Shown piece after piece: positions 40,143 to 51,343 of a stretch of DNA of 64,000 nt. Source of the stretch: Flaveria trinervia (Eukaryota > Streptophyta > Magnoliopsida > Asterales > Asteraceae). Position 1 is the stretch's first letter. The number at the start of each line of letters is the position of its first letter. The notes under the pieces are model-generated. The model was not told the origin of the DNA. It saw only the letters and a list, made by a program, of their open reading frames with translations, and did not search any database. The stretch spans positions 31,422,465 through 31,486,464 of the forward strand of contig CM046454.1 in the NCBI GenBank assembly GCA_025506515.1, given 5' to 3'. The position numbers and the translations under genes are program-made.

Positions 40143-41057
40143 TGTTAAAGCCTAATGTGGCTGAGTAAAAATAATACGAACAAGAAAAGATGCTAAGTGT
40201 TGATCATTAACATTTAACATATGCAGATGAACAACAAATGCGGTTAGGGCATTTTTGTCATCCGCATATATTACAAATGCTTATGAAGAGAAGAAGAAAT
40301 ACGGCTAAACAGATGTGTGTGACTGGGTAGTGAGATTGAGATTCTCACTTAGGATCGAATATAATTATTGAGTTAATGATTGAATGGCGGAATCATACAA
40401 TAAAGAAACATTCAATGCAGAAGAAATACCCATAAATATTTTGTATATATATTAATAAAGGTGATTGATTACAATAAGTGTTAGGGTTTAGCAAGAAAAG
40501 TAATAATGCACCTAGAGAATACAACATATTCTGATTGTCTATTTTATGTCATCTCATGTACGAGGTTGTCTATTCTATTTATAGGCAGACAAGTTGCCTT
40601 TTACAAAATGACTAAACTACCCCTGACCTATTACATCAGAACTAGTCTAAGTCATCATTCGCATTTCTTCTTGTTCATCCGCATTGGCAAATGCGGATGA
40701 GTTGACTTGATCAGCATTTCTTTACTTGATCTTCCGCATTAGTATGTTGGTCATCTGCATTGGTTAATGCGGATGAACAAATACTTCTGCGCATTTGTCT
40801 GGTCATCCGCATTGGCAAATGCGGATGAACAAACACTTGTTCGCATTCTTCCAAGCTATCCACATTTGTTAATGTGGAAGAATAAACACTTAGCATTTGT
40901 TTTATGACTTCCGCATTAACAAATGCGGTTAGCCATACTTGGTTCTTTTATTCAGCAAGATCTTCATCCGCATTAATTCTTAGACTTGTGGGAACCTCAG
41001 CAAAACAAATCAACTCACAAATTGATTAGGCATGTATGGTCCTTTCAGGGTCCAACA
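40143..41057 (-). repeat. 3' LTR of a minus-strand copia element, rest missing
   Basis: In minus-strand sense it begins TGTTGGACCC after the polypurine tract TTAGGGGGAGTAT (41058-41070) and ends GGCTTTAACA. Only about 50 bp of internal sequence remain before copia C begins at 41108, so C inserted into, or is joined to, this element. It has many copies of CATCCGCAT, ATGCGGATG and one-base variants, some as perfect inverted pairs (40675-40700, 40803-40828). Confidence 0.75.
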
Positions 41058-41107
41058 ATACTCCCCCTAAGGATCATACAGCCTAGGTTTTTCAATGTTT
41101 GGGTGGT

Positions 41108-41775
41108 TGTTGATACATATGTACCTAGTTTATGAGCTTAATGTAAATGTCTATCATGTCTTACATATATGTAATGAATGGGTATGAATGAAATACAATA
41201 TGTGATTGGTGCTTATAATGTTTAATGTTTCATTGTTTATTATGTGATAATTTATAGTGAACTACCTATATAGGTTTGTGGTTGTTGTACATAATTCTTA
41301 GTCAATAATGATTGAGAAATGTGTTCAACCTTAATCGTATGAAGTCCTCATGCGAATGGACCATGCTAATGGACCAGTCGCACGACTGAACCAGGAGACT
41401 AGATCAATCGCACTATTGAGACATAAGATTGACTCAGTCGTGCGGATGGATCAATCGCATGATTCAGTCACACGACTGAACCATGATTGGAAGACCCTAA
41501 CCTATAAATACCACCTAATTCGTGGAAAAACGTAACAATTCGAATACCTACGCACATAATCGTATCCTAGCCATCCAAAGACTCAAGAAAACTTGTTCCA
41601 AGTTCATAGATCGCAGTTGATCTTGTTCTAATCGTTCTTAACGTTTCTTTAATCGTTAGATTGATCTGAACTGTGTTCTCACTTATTGGATCGCCAATCA
41701 AATAGAATTCCGCACTATTTGATCCGGTATACGCGCAGAATCAGTTAGTACTCCGTACGTACATGGTCCCTAACA
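41108..41775 (+). repeat. 5' LTR of copia C
   Basis: A 668-bp LTR ending GGTCCCTAACA before the PBS. Between 41350 and 41500 it contains repeated words such as TCGCACGACTGA, TCAATCGCA and GTGCGGATGGA. Confidence 0.75.
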
Positions 41776-42004
41776 AGTGGTATCAGAGCTTTGGCTCTTG
41801 AATTTGCATGTGATTCGATTGGTTTCGGTGTAAAAATCTCATTTTTCATTCAAAAACACAATCTTTTTTAGTAAAAATAGTGTTTTTGACGTCTCCAGAT
41901 CTAAAAGTTCATGTTTTTCGGCTTACAGCAGATTAGGGTTCATAAAAAAACGTATTTTTGTGTCAAAGTGCCAAAAACATTTGAATTTTCAAAACCAGCT
42001 GCCT

Positions 42005-42270
42005 CCAGTCGCACGATTGGCTCAATCGCACGACTGAACTCAATCGTACATCCATTTGCACGATTGAACTCAGTCACCCATCCATTCGTACGACTGAACA
42101 ATCCCATTTGCATTGTCCATCCGCATTTGTCCAATCGCACGACTGATCATCCACATTTGTCTAATCGCACGACTGTTCATCCGCATTTGTCCAATCACAT
42201 GATTGGATCATCCGCATTTGTTCAATCGCACGATTGACTCATTCGCACCTCTCCATTCGCACGAGTGAAT
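42005..42270 (+). repeat. Leader array of CAATCGCACGACTGA / CATCCGCATTTGT words
   Basis: Upstream of gag, about 17 short units in two interleaved kinds: (C)AATCGCACGA(C/T)TGA and CATCCGCATTTG(T), with variants (CATTCGCAC, CATCCACATT). The array is mostly regular at about 15-30 bp. Confidence 0.85.
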
Positions 42271-42301
42271 AAGTCTTGTATAAAGTTCAAAGTTTAACGA
42301 A

Positions 42302-43615
42302 ATGGAAGATCAGTACTCAGTGTTTATTACCGGAATGGACCTCGTATCCAGAATCTTTTGCTTCTGGAAAATGAAATTGGGAATCACAATAAGCCCCCTA
42401 AACTTATAACGTTAGACGATTACCCACAATGGAAGCAAAGGTTCGAGATATATCTAAATGGAGTTCATCCAAATCTGTGGGAATCAATCGAGACAGGATA
42501 TAGTATGCCGGTTGGTGCTCATGGTGTTAAACTTACCTTGGGCGGTATGATTGATAGCCAGAAGGTGAAGTACAATGCTGAAAAGAAAGTGTATGCTTTA
42601 TTGACTCAGTTGATTCCTAAGGACATATTCCATCAGTTTTCTAAGAACAAACAAGCAAACAAGTTATAGGAGGCTCTGGAAAAACAGTATGACGGGAATG
42701 CAACATTGAAAGCCTTAAAGGCAAAGGCTCTAAAGAAGGAGTTTGATAACTTCTCTTCAATAGGGAAAGAGAGCCTAGATGACATCATCGATCAGTTCTA
42801 CCACTTGATGAGTGAGCTGCACACTCATGGGGTAACCACGTCCATGGAAGACAGGGTATCAAGTTTTGTAGAGGCTTGCCAGATAAGTGGGTCTCGTTTG
42901 TGTCAAATCTGAGATAGAATGATATGCTGGCGAAGTTGGATATTAATGATTTCATTCTGAAGCTGAGAGAGGAAGAATTAAGGATGAAGTACAGGTCTCA
43001 GAAAGGATCATACGATCAGAACCCTTCATTGTATAACTCATCTCCCACTCCAACAAGTTTAGGAGCACCACTTCAAACGGCATTGTGTCTAGTTCAGCAG
43101 CTCCTTCCCAAGCCACTACTTCAGGATCTGAAACGTCAGGGTCATCTTGCACCCAATATATAGTACCTGAAGCAAATGCTATGTAATTGAAGATCGAGAA
43201 TCTCGGTAATATTACTATGGAGGTGGCAAAGGAGCACATGGATCTCCTAGCAGCGGTAGTTCACTCCTATGATGGCCTAGTTGCGGGGAAGATTGGAAAC
43301 TGCCATCTCGTAGATGAAGATTACGAGCAGGTGGATGAAACTGAACTCGAAAGAATGGATATCATGTGGGCGTTGGCTAGTGCTGTCTGGAGGGCGAAGA
43401 AGTTTGTGAAAAAGACTGGACAAAACTTGATAGCCACAAAAGACACTACCTTTGGTTTTGATAAAAGCAAAGTTACATTCTTTAACTGTGGAGAGAAGGG
43501 GCATTTCAAATGTGAATGTGTTAAGCCAAGAAGACAGGTAATGGTAATCCATTCTCAACCTTCAATCATCAAGACAAACCACAAGTGGTGCTACCTTATC
43601 AAGCAAGGAAACTAA
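42302..43615 (+). pseudogene. Copia C gag, broken
   Basis: Starts at ATG 42302 (MEDQYSVF) and soon shifts. The open part from 42358 has the copia gag motif KLITLDDYPQWKQRFEIYLNG and LWESIETGYSMP. TAG at 42667-42669 stands where a Trp is expected. Later frames (42706-42912, 43187-43615) carry KALKKEFDNF, RAKKFVKKTGQN and a zinc knuckle FFNCGEKGHFKCEC whose first Cys is Phe. Confidence 0.82.
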
Positions 43616-43739
43616 GGCCTTGACTGCATAAGACGACGAAGGGCAAGATTGGACCTTTCAATTTGTATCTCCTGGAGAATCCAACATTGCTTGTGTTGAG
43701 GGTTTTGATGACGATTCTGCAAGCGAAGGTGAAGTCACA

Positions 43740-44785
43740 GTGGAACTAGTGATGTCAAATAATGAAGATACTGTGAATGTGGTCAATCATATGAATGAAG
43801 AAGATCTCAGAACAACATGTTCAGAATCACCAGTACTCGAACAGTCAAACTCTGCTATGATGGCTTATTCAACCGAGTCTTCACAGGTAAGTACCAAAGA
43901 CCAACACTTTGAAAGTCATGCTTGTAATGAATGTAATAAATTTAGAGAAAGCATAGACTCAAAATTTTCTAGGTTATTAGACCACAATGATAGCTTAGTA
44001 AATGACTTACAACTGTGCACAGAAGCTAATCGGATTTTGAAACAAAATGAGTACAATTATAAAGAGAAAATAGAATTTTTAAATAAACACCTAAGAGAAA
44101 CTGAAGTTGTTTCTTTTAATCAAGCCAATGACATAAAGTTCTACTTAAACTCCCTGGAAGAAACTAAGAAAGAAAAAGCAGTTTTGGAAGTCAAAGTCAA
44201 CTCATTAAAACAAAAATTGCACAGTTGGACCAGTTCTTCTCACATAGTCCAACACTTAGTGAAAGAACGTAACAACGTAGAGGGTTTGGGTTACAAAGTG
44301 GTTCCACCGTCATATGAGATCTTGTTAAATGCTAAATGTAAACCAATAAATAACAATCCAATTAAGGATCATGTGGTGTCCACTCCTCTAGTTAGTGATC
44401 CAGATTCCACGGGTAAACCGGGGGATTCTGTCACTAAACAGAAGGAGGCTACATTTAAGTCTAAATGTAAGATGCCTATTGTGAATTTGGATGAACAATT
44501 TGAAAAGGTTACTGTGAAATAGGTTCAAACATGTCTATTTCTGAACCCAAAAAGACCAAACAAGTTAACCAACCACGTGCTCCATGTCATAGTCCAAATA
44601 AACAAAAGGGTAAAGATGTTAAAAATATTCAAACGATGAATTTTGTTAAAGAAGCAAAAACATCTAAACAAGAAGTGTCCAAACCCAAACAGACTAAAGT
44701 CACACCTGTGTCACACACTTCCCCACAGAAACAGCTCCACCAACATGTAAAAAGTAGATCACGCTACAATTGTGGAAAGTATTGA
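43740..44785 (+). pseudogene. Copia C coiled spacer and second knuckle remnant
   Basis: A 260-codon open frame (43740-44522) of probable coiled-coil (SLVNDLQLCTEANRILKQNE, KEKAVLEVKVNSLKQKL), then a Lys-rich frame to 44785 ending RYNCGKY. The next stop precedes HIASNCPYY, so the knuckle is broken. This matches the gag-protease spacer of SIRE elements. Confidence 0.65.
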
Positions 44786-45114
44786 CATATCGCTTCTAAT
44801 TGTCCTTATTATAAGACACCAAGAAAGAAAATTGAACTTCATGATACTAAACCAAGTTCTAATGAGTTCTATCACTCCACCAAAAAGAATTAGTGAACAT
44901 AAAGTTCAAACCATAAGCATTCGTCTGTTTATCACAAACAGGCCTTACACAAAACTAGCTTATGGAAAGAAAAGTCAAGTCCAGTGTCTAATAATAAGAA
45001 CAAGAAGAAGAATTATTTGCCCTCACCCTCAAATAGACAGTGGGTTGAATTTATGATGTGTGATTCCTTTGGGTCACCCAAGCTAGTTAAAGCTTGGGTC
45101 CCTAACTTAAACTA

Positions 45115-45730
45115 ATCATTTCTTTTGAGTGTGCAGGGTGTCCGCTATAGTGCTACTACAAATACGAGAAGGCCGAAGAAGGGATTTTCTTAGGATACAA
45201 CATACCGAATACGAGAGTTTATAACAACTCAACGGGTCAAGTAGAAGTGTGGTGCAACGTTGATGTATAGAGATACACCAACCCCCTTGCTGGAAAAGGA
45301 CCCTCATTCTTTTTCGACTATGATGGATTCTTTAAGTCCTTCAACATCCCTCTCTCCCCTCCTGAGGATGAGTTATCGACCAAAATGATGTACGATGTGT
45401 TAAACACACCATCACTGGACTTGACAACATCAGGTTCACAAGGTAAGTCTTCTAGTTCTTCAAGGGGAGCACTTAAGGTAAGTGACTCCTCCTCTGATGA
45501 TGAAGACGTGGAAAATGATCAGGTGGATCATGAGGAATAGGTTTCTACTACTGCAAGTACACAAGCATCTAATATTGATGCCTTTGACACTTCGGAACCT
45601 CACACTCCTACTGCTTCAGATACGAACCTGGTGTTCACAATCAGGATAATGAGGTAGTTGTTCCCACCACTCCTGGATCACGACTAAATGTTTATCATCC
45701 TTTGGACAATGTCATTGGAGATGTTTGATC
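45115..45730 (+). pseudogene. Copia C integrase C-terminal remnant and linker
   Basis: After AWVPNLN and a stop at about 45113, the text jumps to the integrase tail (FLGYNIPNTRVYNN), an acidic Ser/Asp-rich linker and the RT lead-in. No integrase catalytic core is present. Confidence 0.6.
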
Positions 45731-45801
45731 AGGAGTACAGACTAGAAATCAGCTATACTCAGCTGATTATGCCTCGGTAATGGAAAAGGGATATCTTCAC
45801 G

Positions 45802-46674
45802 ATGGTGCGTATCAATGTGTCTCAGTTTGAGCCAAAATATGTAAGTGAAGCCCTAAACGACGAGGCATGGGTGAGTTCCATGCAAGAAGAACTTCTTCAA
45901 TTTACGAAGTTAGAAGTATGGACACTGGTGAATAGACCAAAAGATGCTAAGGTCATTGGCACCAAATGGGTCTTGAAGTGCAAGAAAGATGACCAAGGGG
46001 TCATAATCAGAAACAATGCTCAACTGGTAGTTCAAGGATTTCGACAAGTCAAGGGTATTGATTACAATGAAGTGTTTGCACCTGTGGCAAGAATGGAAGC
46101 AATCCGTATCTTCCTAGCATATGAATCTTACATGAAGATCAAAGTTTATCAACTAGATGTAAAGAGTGCATTCCTTCATGGTGAAATCCGTGAGACAGTG
46201 TATGTCAGTCAACCCGAAGGATTTGAGGATCCTTATCATCGGGACAGGGTTTACAAACTAGATAAGTCTCTCTACGGGCTCCATCAAGCCCCAAGAGCAT
46301 GGTATGAGAAGCTCTCGACTTATCTTGTGAAACATGGCTTTCGCAGAGGAGTGATTGATTGTACATTGTTTATCAAAGAAAAGGATGGTGACTTACTACT
46401 AGTTCAGATTTATGTTGATGACATAATCTTCGGTTCCAAAAACGAAGAATTATGTAAAGAATTTGAAGCAGTAATGAAAACTGAATTTGAGATGAGTGCC
46501 ATGGGAGAAATGAAGTTCTTTCTCGGGTTATAGGTATATCAGACACCAAAGGGCATATTTCTACATCAAACCAAGTATGTAGGTGATATTCTCAGTCAGT
46601 TTGATATGGATAATGCTTCGGCGGTTGGGACTCCACTGGCTACAAACCACGATGTGGGACTAGACAAAAATGGT
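45802..46674 (+). pseudogene. Copia C reverse transcriptase, SIRE type
   Basis: A 243-codon open stretch with WVSSMQEELLQF, VIGTKWVLKCKKD, GIDYNEVFAPVARMEAIRIF, YQLDVKSAFLHGEI (first catalytic Asp), KSLYGLHQAPRAWY and IYVDDIIFGS (catalytic Asp pair, 46411-46422). TAG at 46531-46533 replaces the Gln expected before VYQTPKGIF; the frame then continues to 46674, where the next LTR cuts it. RNase H is missing. Confidence 0.9.
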
Positions 46675-49221
46675 TGTCACACCCCGACCGACGACGGAAT
46701 CATCGGGGCGGACGAATGTGAAACGATTGTTCATAGCACATGAAACTAATTAAGTTGAAATAATATTAAATGTCATTATTCATTGAACATTACAAGATAA
46801 ATAAGTCATTACAAAACAGTCAAGATACAACCAATAACACAAGATTTGCAATTAATCTAGGTCCAAGTCCTATATGAGCACAAGAAGATCTTCAAGTAGT
46901 AAACCTGAAACATGTTAAAAATAAAGGGGTCAACTATAAGTTGGTGAGTTCCCATGGTTTAAACACACACATACATATATATATACAAAAAGGTTTACAA
47001 GTAGCAATTCATGTCAATGGTTACGAGTTAGCAAGCTTATAGAACACATACAGTTACAACTAAACCTCGACTTGATTACAAGTATATATGATTGGCTAAG
47101 TGTACTTGGTTCCCATGATGAACAAGCATACGCCATAAGGAGCCGACAATACATCGGCTTTAGCACCAAATAGGCTTGTCAGGCCCAAAGATCTAAGACG
47201 TCGCCAGGCTAGCAATAGTTAATGATTGTAAACAAAATATGTATCTCTATAACACTTATAATAACACAAATAACCATGACAAAAAGTAAAGATGAATTGC
47301 ATGTGCATTTACAAGTATCAAGATGTTTACAAGTGTAAGTTTATAAGGTTAACATGTTTCACCCTAAAAGGTGTGAAATAAAGTAAAAAGGGGCATGGAG
47401 AACTCACATGATCAATAAGTATATGATTGAAGGTTAATAGGAACAATAATCGGCGTTTCAACGTAATCCTCACAAGGTACCTAAATATATAGATATTACA
47501 AGTTTAAGTTCTTAATAACGAGATTTAACGTTTAAACATGATCTAGGGTTTCAAGAGAGAATTTGGGGTTTTGATAATTAGGTTTAAATAGAATAATATA
47601 ACCAATTATATTTTGATTCTATAAAGATGGAATAAGCCGATTAATAATTACAATTTTATAACAATAATGAATCATTAGTGAAATTGAATAATAAATATCG
47701 TTTAAATATTAATAATAATTGATTAAGTAATGGTTGAGTATAAGATAAATAATTACTCAAAAAAATTTAATTATTTAAAATTTGATCAAAAATAATTAAT
47801 TGGAAAATTAGTTATTTAATTGACTTGCAAAATAACTTAAAGTATTCAAGTTTGATTTATAATGTTTTAACATAACCTACTTTGAAACATGATGGGTTTA
47901 TAACATTTAAATTACATAAAATAATTAATAATATTTATAATTTTTGTTATTCTTTAAAGTAATTAAATCTAAAATCATAAGTTTTTAAAACCTTTCAATT
48001 ATTTTAATAATTAATTAATAATGATTCAATCAAAATAATAAGTTAAATAATCAATTATTCAAAGAAGTTATAACATAACTTATTTGATTTAAAGACAATT
48101 ATTATAAAATAATAAAATACCAACTTTTAAATAACTCTAGTCATAGTCTTTATAAATTTGAAACTATAAAATTAGAATATTATTTGTTTAAAATTTCAGA
48201 AATTAAATAAATAACTTCTGGAATAATTTTTATTAATAATAATAGTTTTATTTGGATGAAGTAATATATTAAGATTTATGGAATTTAAAAAGGTTTAAAA
48301 ACTAATAATTAAAAATAATATGTGGGTGCCCGGGTTCGAACCCGGGACCCCATGTGTGTTGTCCATGTATGTTACCGGTGGGCTATAAGCCACAAATCTG
48401 TTAAAAACCCAGTTGTAAAGGTTAAAAACATTAAATACAAAATCCCCCAATTTCATAAGAATCCTAAATTGCAATCGTTCCAAATTGAACCTCAAATTGA
48501 TATTGTTAATGAAATCAAACATAGGTCTTTGATTCCTCATGAGAATACGAGTGTATGTATGTATTTAATTCACCAGGATTGAGATGGAGTCGAAGATGCA
48601 AGCCGAAGGAGAATCGCGACTGTGGGAGGGGAGATTCAGTTACAAATGATGATATTATTCAAATTGCTTTCATATGAAGCTTCTAAGGGTGTTTATGATT
48701 CAAAGCCCTTAATCGATTTTGGTTTAAGTTGTTTGGAAGGTGGGTTTCGATGTGTTGCAGGTCGCGGTATTGGAGAGGATCAAGTATGAAGTTGGTGTGT
48801 GTTCCAGGGGAAATTATGTTGGTTACCAGTTTAGGAATTGATAGATGATTGATTAGGTTAAGTTAATTGAGTTATTATTAAGGTTAAATGTTCGAACAGT
48901 TATAAGATTTGGGGTCGACGGCTACCGAGCTCAATCGACCCTTTTAACTCGAATTAAAGTTATTAAGTGCTCGAAACGGTTTCAAGAGATGGTGGGGATC
49001 AATTCGCCCAAAAAGTTGGAGGTTATATGTGTTTTAAGGGGGGGTCGTCAGACTTGGGCGGAGCCCTTGACGGTGGTTAGTCAGAAATATGGGGGGTGGG
49101 GCGGTTTGGGTGGTCTGGTTTTTATCCACATTTACCCTTTTGGTCCCTGTAGTTTAAGATGTTATCATTTTATGTAAAAGGTTTTAGATTAAATTTTAAA
49201 AAATTACAAAATGAACCCCAG
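46675..49221 (+). mobile_element. Partial long LTR beginning TGTCACACCCCG
   Basis: It begins abruptly inside copia C RT with TGTCACACCCCGACCGACGA, a start shared by long LTRs of plant gypsy elements, and has no supportable ORF in 2.5 kb. 47540-48300 is extremely AT-rich. Its 3' end is not seen because the next LTR starts at 49222. The left flank is ATGGT (46670-46674); its partner was not found. Confidence 0.6.
48311..48390 (-). ncRNA. tRNA-like pol III promoter relic (A box, B box, T-run)
   Basis: The minus strand has TAGCCCACCGG (48375-48385, A-box-like). About 31 nt later comes GGGTTCGAACCC inside a perfect T-arm (CCGGG-TTCGAAC-CCGGG) and, 14 bases after that arm, TTTTT (48311-48315). Order and spacing fit an internal pol III promoter with terminator. 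The acceptor and anticodon stems do not pair, so it is not a tRNA gene. It may be a SINE head, a tRNA relic or chance. Confidence 0.35.
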
Positions 49222-51343
49222 TGTAACACCCAGATGTTTTCTTTAAAGCCGATGAAAGAAGCAAAAGAAATAAAGTTCAAAGTCGGGGGACCAATCTTGC
49301 CAAAATGGGAGAAAGATTGGATGAGTGGGGTAATAAGGGGGGAGGGCAGCCCACACCCTCCCCACACTTGTAAAATTCGGCCAGAGGAGAAGAGAGGGAG
49401 AAAAAGGGTCTCAAGCTTGATTCTTGTGGATTCGAGCGTGGAAGTTGAAGTGTAGCGGGTTGAATCGAAGCTCTACTCAATGGTGTCGTTTGTGTGAGTT
49501 CTAAGACCCCTCTTTTACACACTTTTGAATGATTTTAGGGATGGAACACATCTGAAACCCGTTTTTGAAATGTTAGGTGTTGAACCCATATGTGTGTATG
49601 TGCGTATGTATGTGTTTGATTTGGGCGGGACATGATTTGGGGATTGTGTGTGCTTGTATGGTGTTGTGGTATGTATTCCTAAGGTTTAGGATGGTTGATT
49701 TGGGCTTAGAACGAGTTTGGAAGGGTTTGGAGGCTGAAAAGTGCAGATTGGGTTCGAAATGAACTGCATTCTGCATCAGCTAGGGCTAGGCGACCGAATG
49801 GAGGCCATACGGCCGAAAGGAGTGCGACTGAGGGCCATTCGCATGTGATTCGTGCGACTGGAGTCCATACGCTTGTGTGTCGCACAACTGAGGGCCATTC
49901 GCATGGGGAGACGTGTGTTTGAGGTTCATTCGCCTAAGTGTTCATCCCATTTGTGTTCATTCGCACAAGATGTCCATCCGCATTTGTTCCATTCGCATAG
50001 GACTCATCCGCATTGTGTTCATACGCATTGGGTCCATTCGCGTGGGGCCCATTCGCTTGGTATCCATCTGCATGGGTTCAGTTGCCTGGAAGGCCAAGCG
50101 ACTGAAGGGTGTTCATACGCCCAAGTAGGGCTTGTGTACCCGAGGGAACATAGTTTATTTACTGACTTTTGGGGGAAAGTGCAGATGTAATTTTTTGACG
50201 TGGAAGGTTCCCGGGGGTTCATATAGATGACTTTTGAGGTCATAGAGGTTATGTTGGGCATGCATGATGATGATGTATGATGTTGTATGTTTATGCGTGA
50301 TGGTATGTATGATTTGTGTTATGTATGTATGATGCCTGGTATGATGATGTTGATTGTGTATGTTATGTTCCATGCGTTGTATGATTATTTTCCTGTGGCT
50401 TTACGTGAATGTAATTGAACGAAATGAAAAGTATTATGTAACGTAAAGTGGAAGATAGTGAAAAGAGGAATGAAATGAAGAATGCATGAATTAAAGAACA
50501 AACGAACGTAAGAAAGGCTTGCAAGAAAATGTATGGAGGTTCACACCCAATGAAGGGTGTTAGCTCAACGGTGTGCGGGTTAGCTACCCCAAAAGGATGC
50601 ACACTGGGGTCCAATCTTTGTGATTGACCATATGTATGGGATCATCGCCGCTTGCCCTAGGTGCTGGAGTCAGCTTCATGCACAATGTTCGAGGTCTATG
50701 AAAGACCTCAGGCCTAGTAACCAGCTTCGTGCACAATGTTCAGGGTATAGCATACGACATTGATCTGGAATGAAGCAGAAAAGATAAGTGGTGAATGTAT
50801 TTTCCCTAGGTATTGGAGTCAGCTTCGTGCACAATGTTCGAGGTCTTTGAAAGACCTCAGGCCCAGTTACCCGCATCATGCATAATGTTCGGGGTAATGT
50901 ACATGTCATCAAAAGAAATGAACGTGAATGAAAGTAACGGAAGTTAAGGAACGAATGATGAAGATAATAATGATATTATCTATGTGTACATATGATGTGT
51001 GATCACATGCATAGTAAAGTATGCTTTATTTTAAAACTAGAACTCACTCAACAACGCTGACTGTTATGTGTTTCCAGTTGGCAGGTAATGTTGCTGAGGA
51101 TGGCACGGGGCGGCTACTCAGCTATTTTGGACAACATTCTTTTGATTAATGTTTTTGCATTGTAATGCGAACGAACGATGTTTTGAAATGAACGCTTGTA
51201 TTAACTTGAAAAAGCTTTTGTAATGATATAAAAAGTTATTTTTATGTTTCTGCTGCAATGTTTTATGAATGTTAAATGTAAAGTTATATGTTTTATATGA
51301 AATGATTTACCAGCTGTAAGCGTCTCGGGAATGCGGCCTTACA
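49222..51343 (+). repeat. 5' LTR of the gypsy element (2.1 kb)
   Basis: It shares ends, length and several blocks (ACGTAAAGTG, GATAATAATGATATTATCTA, GAACTCACTCA(A/G)CAACGCT, GCTGAGGATGGC) with the solo LTR at 31835. A motif cluster at 49785-50110 uses CATCCGCAT, CATTCGCAT and GCGACTGA words in the opposite orientation to the solo LTR array. Confidence 0.88.

Larger units (their letters stand above)
41108..46674 (+). mobile_element. SIRE-type copia retrotransposon C, 3' truncated
   Basis: The 5' LTR 41108-41775 (TGTTGATAC...CCCTAACA) is followed by PBS TGGTATCAGAGC (41778-41789), a leader with a motif array, gag, spacer, an integrase remnant and RT. The reading stops at 46674, where another LTR begins. 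The RT sequence is of SIRE type. Protease and most of integrase were deleted near 45115-45180. Confidence 0.85.
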
